Positions 7,885 through 16,948 of a stretch of DNA of 64,000 nucleotides are shown here, piece after piece. Positions within the stretch are counted from its first letter, which is position 1. Every line of letters starts with the position of its first letter. The notes below the pieces were generated by a model. That model saw only the letters and a program-made list of their open reading frames with translations. It was not told the origin of the DNA and searched no databases. This DNA comes from Gammaproteobacteria bacterium. GTDB taxonomy: Bacteria > Pseudomonadota > Gammaproteobacteria > JAJFKG01. The stretch lies in NCBI GenBank assembly GCA_021773335.1, contig JAJFKG010000049.1:18942-82941 (forward strand), given 5' to 3'. Position numbers and translations under genes: made by a program.

Positions 7885-9204
7885 CTACTCACTTTCATTT
7901 TTCGACTTAGTGAATCTCATGCTAAAACGAAAAAATGGCGTAGTTTTATAAGTAGCATGTAACCATTTAATTTCGTGCAAATAGCGGTATTTATATAAAT
8001 ACCAGAGCATGAGTATAAAGAAAACTAAAATCATCACTAGTGCAGTACTGAGTGTGTGCACATAAGATGAAGCTTGTGTCGTCGTTATATTACTCAAACA
8101 CCATACGAGATGGTCAATTGCAAAGAACAAGCCCATTGTCAGACCATAGTTTTTTGCATTGGTACTGCGAACCAATACATATAATAACATTGCAAACAGC
8201 ATATTTTCACTGACACTTATCACCAAGCTATAAACGCCCAATAATGATTTCTGATACCCAGTGAGAATGAACACAATACCAAGCACAACCAAGCTGATAC
8301 CCACAATCAGCAAGCGGCTCAAATTAAAATGCTTAATTAGCCACGGATAAACAAGCGCAACGAGAAAAAGCGTCGTTAGCGTATTTCTAAGATTAACCGC
8401 TGGGTTAGAATATAGTTTTAACGTTGCAAAAAGTGGTGGAATGCTTCTGTCGGAAAGCCCCCAACCATAGAGAAAGATAACAATCAGCCCGAATAAGATA
8501 ATATTACTTTTTGAAAAAGCTAAGCGCTCGAACTGCTTAATAAAATCACGCAAAAAACTTTTCTGACGGGGAACTGCCTGCTGATATCTTCTTTTAGGTA
8601 AATTCAAGCTAGCAACGAATAGAACACTTAGCAAACTAATAATGAAACCGGTTAAGATTAAATTATCCGGCAAATAGTGAATACGGAAAAGACAATAGTT
8701 GCCAACAAAGTCTGCCAAATAAACAACGCTATACAAAATCGGCGCTAGGACTAAATATTGTGCCAACTTAACACGACTACTCAAATCACAAAAAATCGCA
8801 AAAATTATTGGGTATATACATAGACTGAAATTGGCTAAAGCAAGACTGCTAAATAACAATAGTTTGCTGTGTAATTGAATACTATGAAATGCAAATAAGT
8901 AGCCAATAGCTGTTAGTATTAAACAGGCCAATAATACCGACTTGCGACCGATGAAGTCTGAATAGCTACCTATAGCAGGTAAAATGATAGCTTGTATGGG
9001 GGAAAACAATGCAAACAAGCTAGTTCCAAAGATGACTGCGCTGATATTATTAGGGTAAGGGCCGGCGGCACTTGCTACCAAGGTGCTTTTATAGGTAAGA
9101 CTGAGTGAACTAATAACAGATGTAAACAAGCCAAAATTTATCGCGCTGACAATCAATAGCAATGAAAGTTGTAACAATACTCGATTTGGTTGCCTAAATT
9201 TCAT
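7885..9204 (-). CDS. MFS transporter in two-component operon
   Basis: A 439-residue polytopic protein with about 12 hydrophobic segments, an MFS-like loop 2-3 motif (YSDFIGRKSVLL) and a long central cytoplasmic loop rich in Lys and Arg. It belongs to the drug/sugar efflux-like MFS proteins; the substrate cannot be read from sequence. It is the first gene of a three-gene minus-strand operon, 35 bp before the response regulator. The flanking 9205-9371 region probably contains its promoter. A transporter co-transcribed with its own two-component system suggests efflux or uptake regulated by an envelope signal. Confidence 0.8.
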   Translation of the reverse strand: MKFRQPNRVLLQLSLLLIVSAINFGLFTSVISSLSLTYKSTLVASAAGPYPNNISAVIFGTSLFALFSPIQAIILPAIGSYSDFIGRKSVLLACLILTAIGYLFAFHSIQLHSKLLLFSSLALANFSLCIYPIIFAIFCDLSSRVKLAQYLVLAPILYSVVYLADFVGNYCLFRIHYLPDNLILTGFIISLLSVLFVASLNLPKRRYQQAVPRQKSFLRDFIKQFERLAFSKSNIILFGLIVIFLYGWGLSDRSIPPLFATLKLYSNPAVNLRNTLTTLFLVALVYPWLIKHFNLSRLLIVGISLVVLGIVFILTGYQKSLLGVYSLVISVSENMLFAMLLYVLVRSTNAKNYGLTMGLFFAIDHLVWCLSNITTTQASSYVHTLSTALVMILVFFILMLWYLYKYRYLHEIKWLHATYKTTPFFRFSMRFTKSKNESE

Positions 9205-9371
9205 TTTTTTACCAAATTAAATGTCTTAGTAGAGACAAGTCTACTTAAGAGCTTTTTACATGTAAAGCAATATAGTCACTTCTCGCGATTGACAACCTCT
9301 TGATAATTATGGCAATTTGTAACAAGCGTTTCAGCACAGGAAAGACGAGCTATCATTGTTAACTACTTTTC

Positions 9372-9761
9372 TCACGCTGTCTCGACAGTCACCTGGCCGG
9401 GCGTAGCTAAGCTTATAACGCCGGCATAAGCACACATGAGTTTGGAGGTGTTATTTAGACACAGTTTCCCTCCAATCACGACACGTGGATCACCCGGAGC
9501 CCAAGGTGCAGCTACCATTGGCACGCAAGGCATGGGGCTGAGCACACCCATTGCTGCCGCCGTAGCTGCTGCAACTTCTGGGTTGGCTAAAGAACTACAC
9601 ATACCAAAGCTCGGAATATTGAGCATGGGCTTATTATCCATGATGGTCGCTGCGGGTAATTGACTTGTCATCACTCGGTTCACTGGCAATACCCCTGTAA
9701 CAGCAGGAGCGACACCAAAACTACATTGCATACACGCACTATTACAAACTTGATTAGCCAT
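9372..9761 (-). CDS. DUF4280 PAAR-like T6SS spike-tip protein
   Basis: A 129-residue protein with the features of the DUF4280 PAAR-like family: paired N-terminal cysteines (CNSACMQCSFG), PAATIMDNKPMLNIPSFGMC, a CVP...W block, and SKLMCAYAGVISLATPGQ at the end. Such proteins cap the VgrG spike of T6SS and can bind metal through their Cys residues. It is the last gene of the T6SS minus arm, after vgrG and a MORN-repeat gene, with AAGGAGG before the ATG. There is no toxin extension, so a separate effector would be loaded on it. Confidence 0.85.
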   Translation of the reverse strand: MANQVCNSACMQCSFGVAPAVTGVLPVNRVMTSQLPAATIMDNKPMLNIPSFGMCSSLANPEVAAATAAAMGVLSPMPCVPMVAAPWAPGDPRVVIGGKLCLNNTSKLMCAYAGVISLATPGQVTVETA

Positions 9762-9786
9762 ATCTGCCTCCTTGATTTAACGCAGC

Positions 9787-10176
9787 TTAAGACACCCTCA
9801 CTATTGCGTTATCTAACTGTTTATCATCTTTAAACTGTAATTTACTGATGACATTGCGTTCATCATCAATAATAAGCATTACTCCTGATTTTTTGCCTGC
9901 AACAAATGGTATAATCGCATGTAATTGACCATCTTGATAAATCAGCATACGTCCGTTTAACCAACCATTGCGATAGCGCGCAAGTTGTTTCAGCTGCCCC
10001 TCTTTATCATAGATACGACAAATACCGTGTAGTTGACCTGCCTGATAATGAAGCTTCTCTATTAATTTTCCGCATTGTGAATAACGAAAATAATTACCAT
10101 GCAGCTTCCCATCTAATAAAGCACACTGTTCTTTTAGGCACTGGGTGTTAGTATAATAGCTTGCATACGTTTTCAT
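9787..10176 (-). CDS. MORN-repeat protein in vgrG cluster
   Basis: A 129-residue protein built of tandem MORN/YwqK-like units. Repeated G-x-L-H/N-G-x-x-x-x-Y/F cores are visible at GKLHGNYFRY, GQLHGICRIYDKEG, GWLNGRMLIYQDG and GKKSGVMLIIDDE. The gene sits between vgrG (24 bp upstream) and the PAAR-like gene (25 bp downstream). In this position it could be an adaptor, a chaperone for a spike-borne cargo, or an immunity protein; the sequence alone does not decide. GGAGAGG lies before the ATG. No signal peptide is seen. Confidence 0.7.
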   Translation of the reverse strand: MKTYASYYTNTQCLKEQCALLDGKLHGNYFRYSQCGKLIEKLHYQAGQLHGICRIYDKEGQLKQLARYRNGWLNGRMLIYQDGQLHAIIPFVAGKKSGVMLIIDDERNVISKLQFKDDKQLDNAIVRVS

Positions 10177-10200
10177 AACCCCTCTCCAATCACACCATTG

Positions 10201-12156
10201 CTAATTCAATTGCACAATCCCACCATCGACCTTGACAGTACCACTACCATTCACTTCAACCATACTCGATTTCACATTACACTGCGCACCTGAAGAAATC
10301 TCCATCGTTGTCCCAGCCTTTTGTGTAAATGAAGTACCCGCATCAGCCTCTATGCTGGTTGACGATTTTGCACTTATGCCCTGCCCTGATTCTAGTGTCA
10401 AATTACCCGCTGCCTTTATCTGGATATCTTGTTGTGCATTCATGAGAATATTACCTGTTGCATTGATATCGATATCAGATTTTGCTTTGATCGTAATCTT
10501 GCCTTGATCAACTAAAATATTCAGATCACCTTTTTTTATTTGTAATGTATCATTTTCATCTTCAATGGTAACTAGCCTTTGTTTAGTTATGGTTGTTGTA
10601 TCATTATTCTTGATTTGTGTATTTCGATCATTTTGCACAACCACCAGCATATCACGGCCTGCTGCAAGCCCCATTTGTTCTTCATCTGATTTATCTTCAA
10701 AATAAATTTCATTATATTTTTGATAGGGCGCCTGTGATTCTTTATTCGGCCAACGACGCTTGATTGCAGAACGGGTTTTATTTGCAGATAAGGTGTACAA
10801 TGGTGACACTACATCATCATAAACTGGGCCAATAATAATGGGACGATCAATATCCGATTGCATAAAATCAATCAAAACAGGCGTACCAACACGAAATGTG
10901 CCTTCCCAATGTTGAACGGCTCGTACCCAGCATGAGCTATTTTCATTCGCTTCCCCAGTACGATCCCAATAAAATTTCACCTTATGACATCCCATAGCAT
11001 TAACATAGATATCTTCACCACTTGCACCAGTAATAATCGCCTCTTGCAAACCAGGCGCGGTGGGTTTCGTTAGTGTAACTTTAGGCCGCATGACCGTCGT
11101 AGAAGGAATACATTGAAATTGATTTTTATAAACACTCTTTTTTTCCTGCTCTAATCCTGGTAAATAGCTGTATTCATGGGCTGTGAATTTTAAACTAAAA
11201 ATGACATATTTAAATTCTGTTGCGCCCTGAAAATCTTTTTGATTCAATTGGATGATTTGTCCAACGTGTAAAGATCGATAATTACTTGTCGCTGAAGTGA
11301 CATTGTAGGCAGCAGTCTCTGCATCGATTCGTAGCTGACTAAAATTTTCCCCAGCACTTGTTTCTTCATAACTGCTTAACTCATCATAACGCTGAAACTT
11401 GCTTAGGTTCTTCAATGGCAAACTACTCGATTTAGTGGCTGTAAGCGTTTGCTTAGAATCACGGTAATTGTGGCTATTACATACCCACTCCCCTGAAGGA
11501 AAACTAGACGTATTTACCCATGATAAGACAGAATAACATGCTCTTCCCGCATCCTTGTGCACCAACTCAGAAGCTTGCGCAGGCATATAAGCATCTTTAT
11601 GATTAGCGAAGACAGCCGTATGCTTACCTTCTGCATGTTCAAAATAGTAAAATATACCGTAATGTTGTAACAGGCGCGAAACAAAATGCAAGTCAGTTTC
11701 ACGATATTGTGTACAATAGGGAATAGTGGACAATTCACCTTGTAACTTGAAACTAAAATCACGGTAGCCCGCCGCGGAAAATATATCAGTTAAAATTGTT
11801 TTTAAATCTTTATTTTGAAAAACCTGACAATTTGAACGCTTACTTAAAAACCAAAGCCACGGCACTAGCGTCACTTCATAGACATAATAATCCTTTAGCA
11901 TAAAGGCATGACTAGCAAACGTATTGATAATACCATTGAAGTATTGAGGGCTTTTGACTTCATCATCTTCAATCGTAATCGTAACATTTTTGCCTATATA
12001 GTCTTGTGCTTTCAAGCCTTGCTGACTTGATATATAACGCAACTTATAACTAAACAACGCTGACATTGTTTCTTGCGCTTCGACTTTAATAAGCAATAGT
12101 TCATCACCTAAACTCGATTTTAGTATGCGCTTTTCCTGCGTCGCCGTACTACCCAT
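10201..12156 (-). CDS. vgrG: T6SS spike protein VgrG (TssI)
   Basis: A 651-residue VgrG. The first two-thirds form the gp27/gp44-like base (YCTQYRETDLHFVSRLLQHYGIFYYFEH, EYSYLPG and YVNAMGCHKVKFYWDR...SSCWVRAVQHW signatures). The rest is the gp5-like needle, ending in repetitive short beta units (KSDIDINATGNILMNAQQDI and similar) through the last residues. No effector domain follows the needle, so this is a plain structural VgrG. It lies directly after the second TssC-like gene (10 bp) in the minus arm. It would trimerise at the end of the Hcp tube and carry the PAAR-like tip encoded downstream. Confidence 0.95.
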   Translation of the reverse strand: MGSTATQEKRILKSSLGDELLLIKVEAQETMSALFSYKLRYISSQQGLKAQDYIGKNVTITIEDDEVKSPQYFNGIINTFASHAFMLKDYYVYEVTLVPWLWFLSKRSNCQVFQNKDLKTILTDIFSAAGYRDFSFKLQGELSTIPYCTQYRETDLHFVSRLLQHYGIFYYFEHAEGKHTAVFANHKDAYMPAQASELVHKDAGRACYSVLSWVNTSSFPSGEWVCNSHNYRDSKQTLTATKSSSLPLKNLSKFQRYDELSSYEETSAGENFSQLRIDAETAAYNVTSATSNYRSLHVGQIIQLNQKDFQGATEFKYVIFSLKFTAHEYSYLPGLEQEKKSVYKNQFQCIPSTTVMRPKVTLTKPTAPGLQEAIITGASGEDIYVNAMGCHKVKFYWDRTGEANENSSCWVRAVQHWEGTFRVGTPVLIDFMQSDIDRPIIIGPVYDDVVSPLYTLSANKTRSAIKRRWPNKESQAPYQKYNEIYFEDKSDEEQMGLAAGRDMLVVVQNDRNTQIKNNDTTTITKQRLVTIEDENDTLQIKKGDLNILVDQGKITIKAKSDIDINATGNILMNAQQDIQIKAAGNLTLESGQGISAKSSTSIEADAGTSFTQKAGTTMEISSGAQCNVKSSMVEVNGSGTVKVDGGIVQLN

Positions 12157-12166
12157 AACTATCCAC

Positions 12167-13543
12167 CTATACTTTTTGTACTATTTCTGTAACAAAGGTC
12201 ACCGTCGTATCTAGCTGCTCTAACTGAAAGCAAGGTTTGAGATACATTCTACAAATAAAACTACCGGGACGTGTTATATATTCATTTACCGTCACTTCTG
12301 CTGCTTGCAATGGATATTGGGCACGTTTTTGTAACGACAGGTTACTATTTGCAGCCGTATATTGTAATAACCATTGATTCAACAGACTCTGACAGAGAAC
12401 TGGATCTTGATAAGCCCCAATTAAATCTCTGCCAATAATTTTAATATAATGAGCAAATCGACTTGCACACAGGATATACTGTAACATTGCTGAAATTGCA
12501 GCATTTTCACTCGCAATTTCTTTATCGTATTTTTTTGCTTGTTGCAGTGAAGAGTTACTATAAAATATGGCTTTGTCAGCATAATGGCTGTGACACAAAG
12601 GAATCAGTCCGTGGCGACTTAATTCCGCTTCTTGTGTATCGCTTACCATACATTGTGTTGTCAGTAGGCGCACCTGCATATTGCGTTTTTTCTGTGATGA
12701 TGATGATAGTGGTGATAATGCCTGTCCTGCTGTTTGCAAGCTATCCGTATAGCCTCTTATATTTCCAAGCCAGCCATATTCCGAAAACGCATGTACTAAA
12801 ACCATTGCAAATGCATAACTTGCGTTACCCCAAAGATAATGTCGTTCCTCAGCCAGTTCTAAACAAAAACCATAATTTCTATCGGCCTTACGTGCAAAGC
12901 CAATACGTAATAATTGACTTGGTAAAACCAAGCCAATAAAGCGCATATCATCTTGGACGCACATTTGCCGCCAGGGTTGTAATTCAATGCGCTTAAAAAT
13001 GGCGTTAATGTCTGGCAAACTTCCCAATTGTTTAAATGATGATAAGCCCAGTAATTGCGGGGCCGCACTTGCTATAAAGGGAGAAAAAGCTGCAGCAGCA
13101 ACCTGTGACATGCCTTGTAAAATTGCTCTATCTTGAACTGTATTATGAAATTGATAGTCACCGATTAACACGCCATAGGGTTCCCCACCCGGCATACCAA
13201 ATTCTTCGCTATAAACTTTTTGAAAGATCTGGCTTTGATCAAATTCGATTGCGTGATGTAAGTCTTTTGCGAGTGCTGTTTTTGATAAATTCAATAATTT
13301 AATCTTCACCGAAGTTACGTGTGGTATTTTTTTTACGAGAAATTCAACACTACGCCAACTTGCTTCGAGTTGCTGCAAGGGTTGTGCTCGCAAAATCGAA
13401 TCAAGCTGGCAATTTACTTGCCTGTCAATATGACTAATTACTTGCATAATAAACTCAACAGCCGCTTGCCTATCAAGAAAATTAAAGTCTCCTTGGCAAT
13501 TAGACGTAGTCTGTCGTTTATGATCAGCAAATGCCTTTTCCAT
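12167..13543 (-). CDS. Second TssC-like sheath protein (TssC paralogue)
   Basis: A 458-residue paralogue of the neighbouring TssC. Shared landmarks include LEASWRSVEFLVK (Tss[14 protein letters not shown]), FGMPGGEPYGVLIGDYQF (Tss[19 protein letters not shown]), FSEYGWLGNIRG (Tss[13 protein letters not shown]) and YILCASRFAHYIKIIGRD. It lacks the acidic N-terminal segment of TssC that precedes the homologous core. The ATG at 13543 is chosen because AAAGGGGGA precedes it. A perfect hairpin separates it from tssC. Tandem TssC-like genes occur in some T6SS loci; the second copy may be a minority sheath or end-cap subunit. Its role here is inferred. Confidence 0.9.
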   Translation of the reverse strand: MEKAFADHKRQTTSNCQGDFNFLDRQAAVEFIMQVISHIDRQVNCQLDSILRAQPLQQLEASWRSVEFLVKKIPHVTSVKIKLLNLSKTALAKDLHHAIEFDQSQIFQKVYSEEFGMPGGEPYGVLIGDYQFHNTVQDRAILQGMSQVAAAAFSPFIASAAPQLLGLSSFKQLGSLPDINAIFKRIELQPWRQMCVQDDMRFIGLVLPSQLLRIGFARKADRNYGFCLELAEERHYLWGNASYAFAMVLVHAFSEYGWLGNIRGYTDSLQTAGQALSPLSSSSQKKRNMQVRLLTTQCMVSDTQEAELSRHGLIPLCHSHYADKAIFYSNSSLQQAKKYDKEIASENAAISAMLQYILCASRFAHYIKIIGRDLIGAYQDPVLCQSLLNQWLLQYTAANSNLSLQKRAQYPLQAAEVTVNEYITRPGSFICRMYLKPCFQLEQLDTTVTFVTEIVQKV

Positions 13544-13559
13544 AAAATCCCCCTTTAAC

Positions 13560-13589
13560 AAGAGTCTTGCATTAATATGCAAGACTCTT
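13560..13589 (-). repeat. Perfect 13-bp stem-loop between tssC and its paralogue
   Basis: AAGAGTCTTGCAT and its exact complement surround a 4-base loop. The hairpin lies 14 bp after the tssC stop and about 16 bp before the paralogue's start, with the ribosome-binding site just after it. There is no U-run on the coding strand, so it is more likely an RNA-processing or stability element than a strong terminator. Confidence 0.65.
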
Positions 13590-13603
13590 ATTTGTCATAC
13601 CAC

Positions 13604-15100
13604 CTACGATGCTTCAGGTATACGAGCAACTAATCGTAACGATGTCGTTAACTCCTCTAACTGTAGCCACGGGCGCAGCCAAGCAACGGCATTGTATGAA
13701 CCAGGCCTACCAGGGATTTCCTTAACTTCAACCCTCGCTTCTGCAAGTGGGTAGCTAGCTCTTAAACGTGCACCACAATCGGGGTTGGCATTGACATAAT
13801 TTATAATCCAACGATTAAGCCAATTTTCGACATCTGCGGCTTCCATAAAAGAACCTATTTTGTCACGCGCCAACACTTTCAGGTAATGTGCAAAGCGTGA
13901 TGTCGCCATAATGTAGGGCAAACGCGCTGAGATTGCTGCATTAGCAGTTGCTTCAGCAGTATCATACAACAGCGGTTTTTGTATGCTTTGTCCACCAAAA
14001 AATACCGCGTAATTAGTATTCTTATAGTGGCAAAGCGGCAAGAAACCCAGTTTACTCAATTCTGCTTCACGGCGATCGGTAATACCAATCTCCGTCGGAC
14101 ACTTGAGATCTAAATCACCGCTATCACTAGTGAAAACATGGGTTGGCAAATCAGATACTTTACCACCATTTTCAGCACCGCGAATCGCCGTACACCAGCC
14201 GTACTCGGCAAACGCACTGGTTAAACGACTGCCCATTACATATGCTGCATTCATCCAGCAATATTGGTCGTGCTGTAATTCTTTAGCCTTATGGTTGTTA
14301 TCAAACTCACCTTCCTCATATGAAAATTCTTCTATGGGTAAAGTATCTTTACCATATGGCAAGCGTGATAGTACGCGTGGCATTACCATGTTTACAAAAC
14401 GCGAATCTTCTGATTCACGTATACCACGCCATTTTAGATACTCAGCAGACTCGAATATTTTTTCTAAATCACGCGGCTTAGACAAATCACGCCAACTTTG
14501 CAGACCCAATAAACTATGATGGGCTGCACTAACAAATGGACAAAATGCCGCTGCTGACACATGTGCTATATTATCCAGCAAATTCAGATCTTCAGGATTA
14601 TTGCCAAATTGATAATCACCTAATAAAACACTGTATGGTTCACCACCTGGTGTACCAAACTCATTTTCATACAGCTTCTTAAATAAAACACTTTGATCAA
14701 AATCTAATGCTTTATTAAAATCCTTATTAAGTTCCTTTTTATTCGCATTAAAAACACGGATTTTTAGATCCGAGCCACACAGCGAATTCTTCACTAAATA
14801 TGCCATTCCGCGCCATGTACCCTCTAAGCCAAGGTATTTTTGATCATGCATAATTTCTGCGAGTTGTTTAGACACTTGCAGATCGATCGCCTCAATGGCT
14901 AATTGCACAGTTTTAGTTAGGTTCTTATCCCAGGTTACCGTCCCCTTTAAGGCTTCATCTGTTAATGCTGACAATAGTTCTTTGGTACGATCAGGCTCGG
15001 TTTGGGTTGTTGCATCTATTGCTTGCTCAAGTAAGCTCTTGGTTTCTTGCGGTTGAGCTTCTTCAACATTTTCTTGAACTTTCTCTACTGCTTCACTCAT
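13604..15100 (-). CDS. tssC: T6SS contractile sheath large subunit TssC
   Basis: A 498-residue TssC (VipB/ImpC). An acidic N-terminal segment is followed by the conserved sheath core ([70 protein letters not shown]). It pairs with TssB into the tail sheath that contracts to drive the Hcp tube. The start overlaps the tssB stop by 4 bases, as expected for the coupled B-C pair, and AAGGAGA precedes its ATG. Length is normal for the family. Confidence 0.96.
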   Translation of the reverse strand: MSEAVEKVQENVEEAQPQETKSLLEQAIDATTQTEPDRTKELLSALTDEALKGTVTWDKNLTKTVQLAIEAIDLQVSKQLAEIMHDQKYLGLEGTWRGMAYLVKNSLCGSDLKIRVFNANKKELNKDFNKALDFDQSVLFKKLYENEFGTPGGEPYSVLLGDYQFGNNPEDLNLLDNIAHVSAAAFCPFVSAAHHSLLGLQSWRDLSKPRDLEKIFESAEYLKWRGIRESEDSRFVNMVMPRVLSRLPYGKDTLPIEEFSYEEGEFDNNHKAKELQHDQYCWMNAAYVMGSRLTSAFAEYGWCTAIRGAENGGKVSDLPTHVFTSDSGDLDLKCPTEIGITDRREAELSKLGFLPLCHYKNTNYAVFFGGQSIQKPLLYDTAEATANAAISARLPYIMATSRFAHYLKVLARDKIGSFMEAADVENWLNRWIINYVNANPDCGARLRASYPLAEARVEVKEIPGRPGSYNAVAWLRPWLQLEELTTSLRLVARIPEAS

Positions 15101-15630
15101 GACTTGTCTCCTTCTTGTGAACTTTCTTGATTAGAGCCCAGTTGCTTAGCAAGCTCATTTAACTGTTCGTTATTTTGCAAGACATCTTCCAGAATACTTT
15201 CTAGTTTTTCTGAACAATCAGCCTTACTCAGCAAGTCACTTAACTTATTACGTGTTTCAATCAAGTTTTTAAGCGGCTCAACTTGCTTGACGATATTAAT
15301 CGGCTCAAAGTCTTCCATTGAATTAAATTTCAAATCAACGGCTATTTCACTATCATCATCTTGCAAGGTATTCGCAACCTTAAACTTTGCGCCCGGCGTC
15401 ATCTTACGCATAACCTGATCAAAATTATCACCATCTATCTGAATAAATTTACGATCTTTCAACGACTGCAATGGCTGTGTAGAGTCACCAGAGAAATCCC
15501 CCATCACTCCTACGACAAAAGGCAATTCTTTCTTAATCGATGCACCTTCTGTCTCCACATCATAACTAATGTGTACTCTTGGTTTACGTATTTTATCCAG
15601 CTTACCATGCACACTATCGACACTACTCAT
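15097..15630 (-). CDS. tssB: T6SS contractile sheath small subunit TssB
   Basis: A 177-residue TssB (VipA/ImpB). Visible family features are [31 protein letters not shown] near the N-terminus, [20 protein letters not shown] in the middle, and a C-terminal coiled helix that in VipA contacts ClpV. GAGGAGAAT precedes the ATG at 15630. It lies 27 bp after tssA and overlaps tssC by 4 bases. It forms the tail sheath with TssC. Confidence 0.96.
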   Translation of the reverse strand: MSSVDSVHGKLDKIRKPRVHISYDVETEGASIKKELPFVVGVMGDFSGDSTQPLQSLKDRKFIQIDGDNFDQVMRKMTPGAKFKVANTLQDDDSEIAVDLKFNSMEDFEPINIVKQVEPLKNLIETRNKLSDLLSKADCSEKLESILEDVLQNNEQLNELAKQLGSNQESSQEGDKS

Positions 15631-15657
15631 AACATTCTCCTCATTAGTTTTACGGCA

Positions 15658-16773
15658 TTATTGCCAACTCTCATTACTTAACTCACCTTCTCCTGACACA
15701 ACCATTGGTTCACTTGGCGGATTTATCCCCACCATCTTGCAATACATCAGCTGCGCATTTGGGTCCAAGAACATTTCCTCTACCAACTCATCAAGTGGCA
15801 TATTTCCCCAACGAATAGTACGTTCAAGGGTATATGAAATAGGTGAGTGTGGTTCGTTTTCTCTGAAGTAATTAGCAACTTTCTGTAGTTGAGCTAATGC
15901 ATGGGTGCGGTTGCTCATTGCTGCGAGGCTCACCGTTTGCTTATCATCAACGCCACTTGAGTTGCTAGCTTCGACTTGTGCCATACTGGCATTTTTTTGC
16001 TTAATAAATGCTTGCAAGACTGTTGTACACTGTGAAAGTGCCGCACTGATTTGCGAGGTCGGTGGGGCGAGCTCAGCACATTTTTCTGCGAGCAACCGAC
16101 TCAACACCGCATAGCTATCGCAACAGTCTTGCAAGGCTTGATCTAAGTTAATTAGTGATTGCAACGGCGTTTGTAACACTGATGCTTCAATTTGTTCTAA
16201 ACAAATGGCACCTGAATCTATTCTTGACTGACGTTTTTCTTCATCGGTAATAGTGGCAATCAATGACGCTTGTTCGTATTGCCATAATGAATAGGCATTG
16301 TCACCTTGAGTAAGATTAATGCATTGTATAGGCAAAATAAGCGTACCATTATTGCCGTCACCATTGAGGCCAGCCAGTGTACTTAACTTGAATTCAATAT
16401 CGTCACCGTCATTGGGGTAGACTTGTGGCCAGTACTTTTCAAGCAATCCCGCTAATATGTCAAAGCCTAATTGCAAACCTTTAAAACCATCTATACGCAC
16501 CAATGCTTCACATAACCAACAAGCTAACTCTAGATTTTTACTTTTATTGATAAGTACATCACTTATCTCGTTCATTAATTCGTGCCAATCTGTAGGATTG
16601 ATAACGACTGGCTCACCATCCTGCATCGCTTTTCTTTCGTTAGTACGTGCGGTACTGCGCAAATCACGTAATCGATAATACAAAGCACTATCATCAGCAT
16701 TATCTTGCAGATCCACACCTACCGATAAATCACCAGCTATTACTTGTAAAATGTTATCTTTGTCGACTAGCAT
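15658..16773 (-). CDS. tssA: T6SS baseplate/cap protein TssA
   Basis: A 371-residue TssA. It has the ImpA N-terminal domain (SVGVDLQDNADDSALYYRLRDLRSTAR, then NPTDWHELMNEI and a LCEALVRIDGFKGLQLGFDIL helix pair) and a helical C-terminal part ending in MVGINPPS. The ATG at 16773 is chosen because the N-terminal domain begins there; 42 upstream in-frame residues look non-coding. It primes and coordinates sheath assembly. A 175-bp gap separates it from clpV, long enough to hold an internal promoter, though none is obvious. Confidence 0.9.
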   Translation of the reverse strand: MLVDKDNILQVIAGDLSVGVDLQDNADDSALYYRLRDLRSTARTNERKAMQDGEPVVINPTDWHELMNEISDVLINKSKNLELACWLCEALVRIDGFKGLQLGFDILAGLLEKYWPQVYPNDGDDIEFKLSTLAGLNGDGNNGTLILPIQCINLTQGDNAYSLWQYEQASLIATITDEEKRQSRIDSGAICLEQIEASVLQTPLQSLINLDQALQDCCDSYAVLSRLLAEKCAELAPPTSQISAALSQCTTVLQAFIKQKNASMAQVEASNSSGVDDKQTVSLAAMSNRTHALAQLQKVANYFRENEPHSPISYTLERTIRWGNMPLDELVEEMFLDPNAQLMYCKMVGINPPSEPMVVSGEGELSNESWQ

Positions 16774-16948
16774 AAAGTTCTCTCTTAAACATAGGATTTC
16801 TTTTATTCGATGAGAGATACTATAGCGACTATTCGTTTCAGGAATGTTACGAAAGTGTGGAACTTTGTTAAAAAATGTTAGAGGCATATACCCTCGCACC
16901 CAAAAATACGAGCTTTAATGGCCATCGTCTGGTATGAGAGTATAGGGC

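Noticed and set aside
12463..12939. 158-codon plus-strand open frame
   Set aside because: It is antisense to the second TssC-like gene, whose family match is clear.
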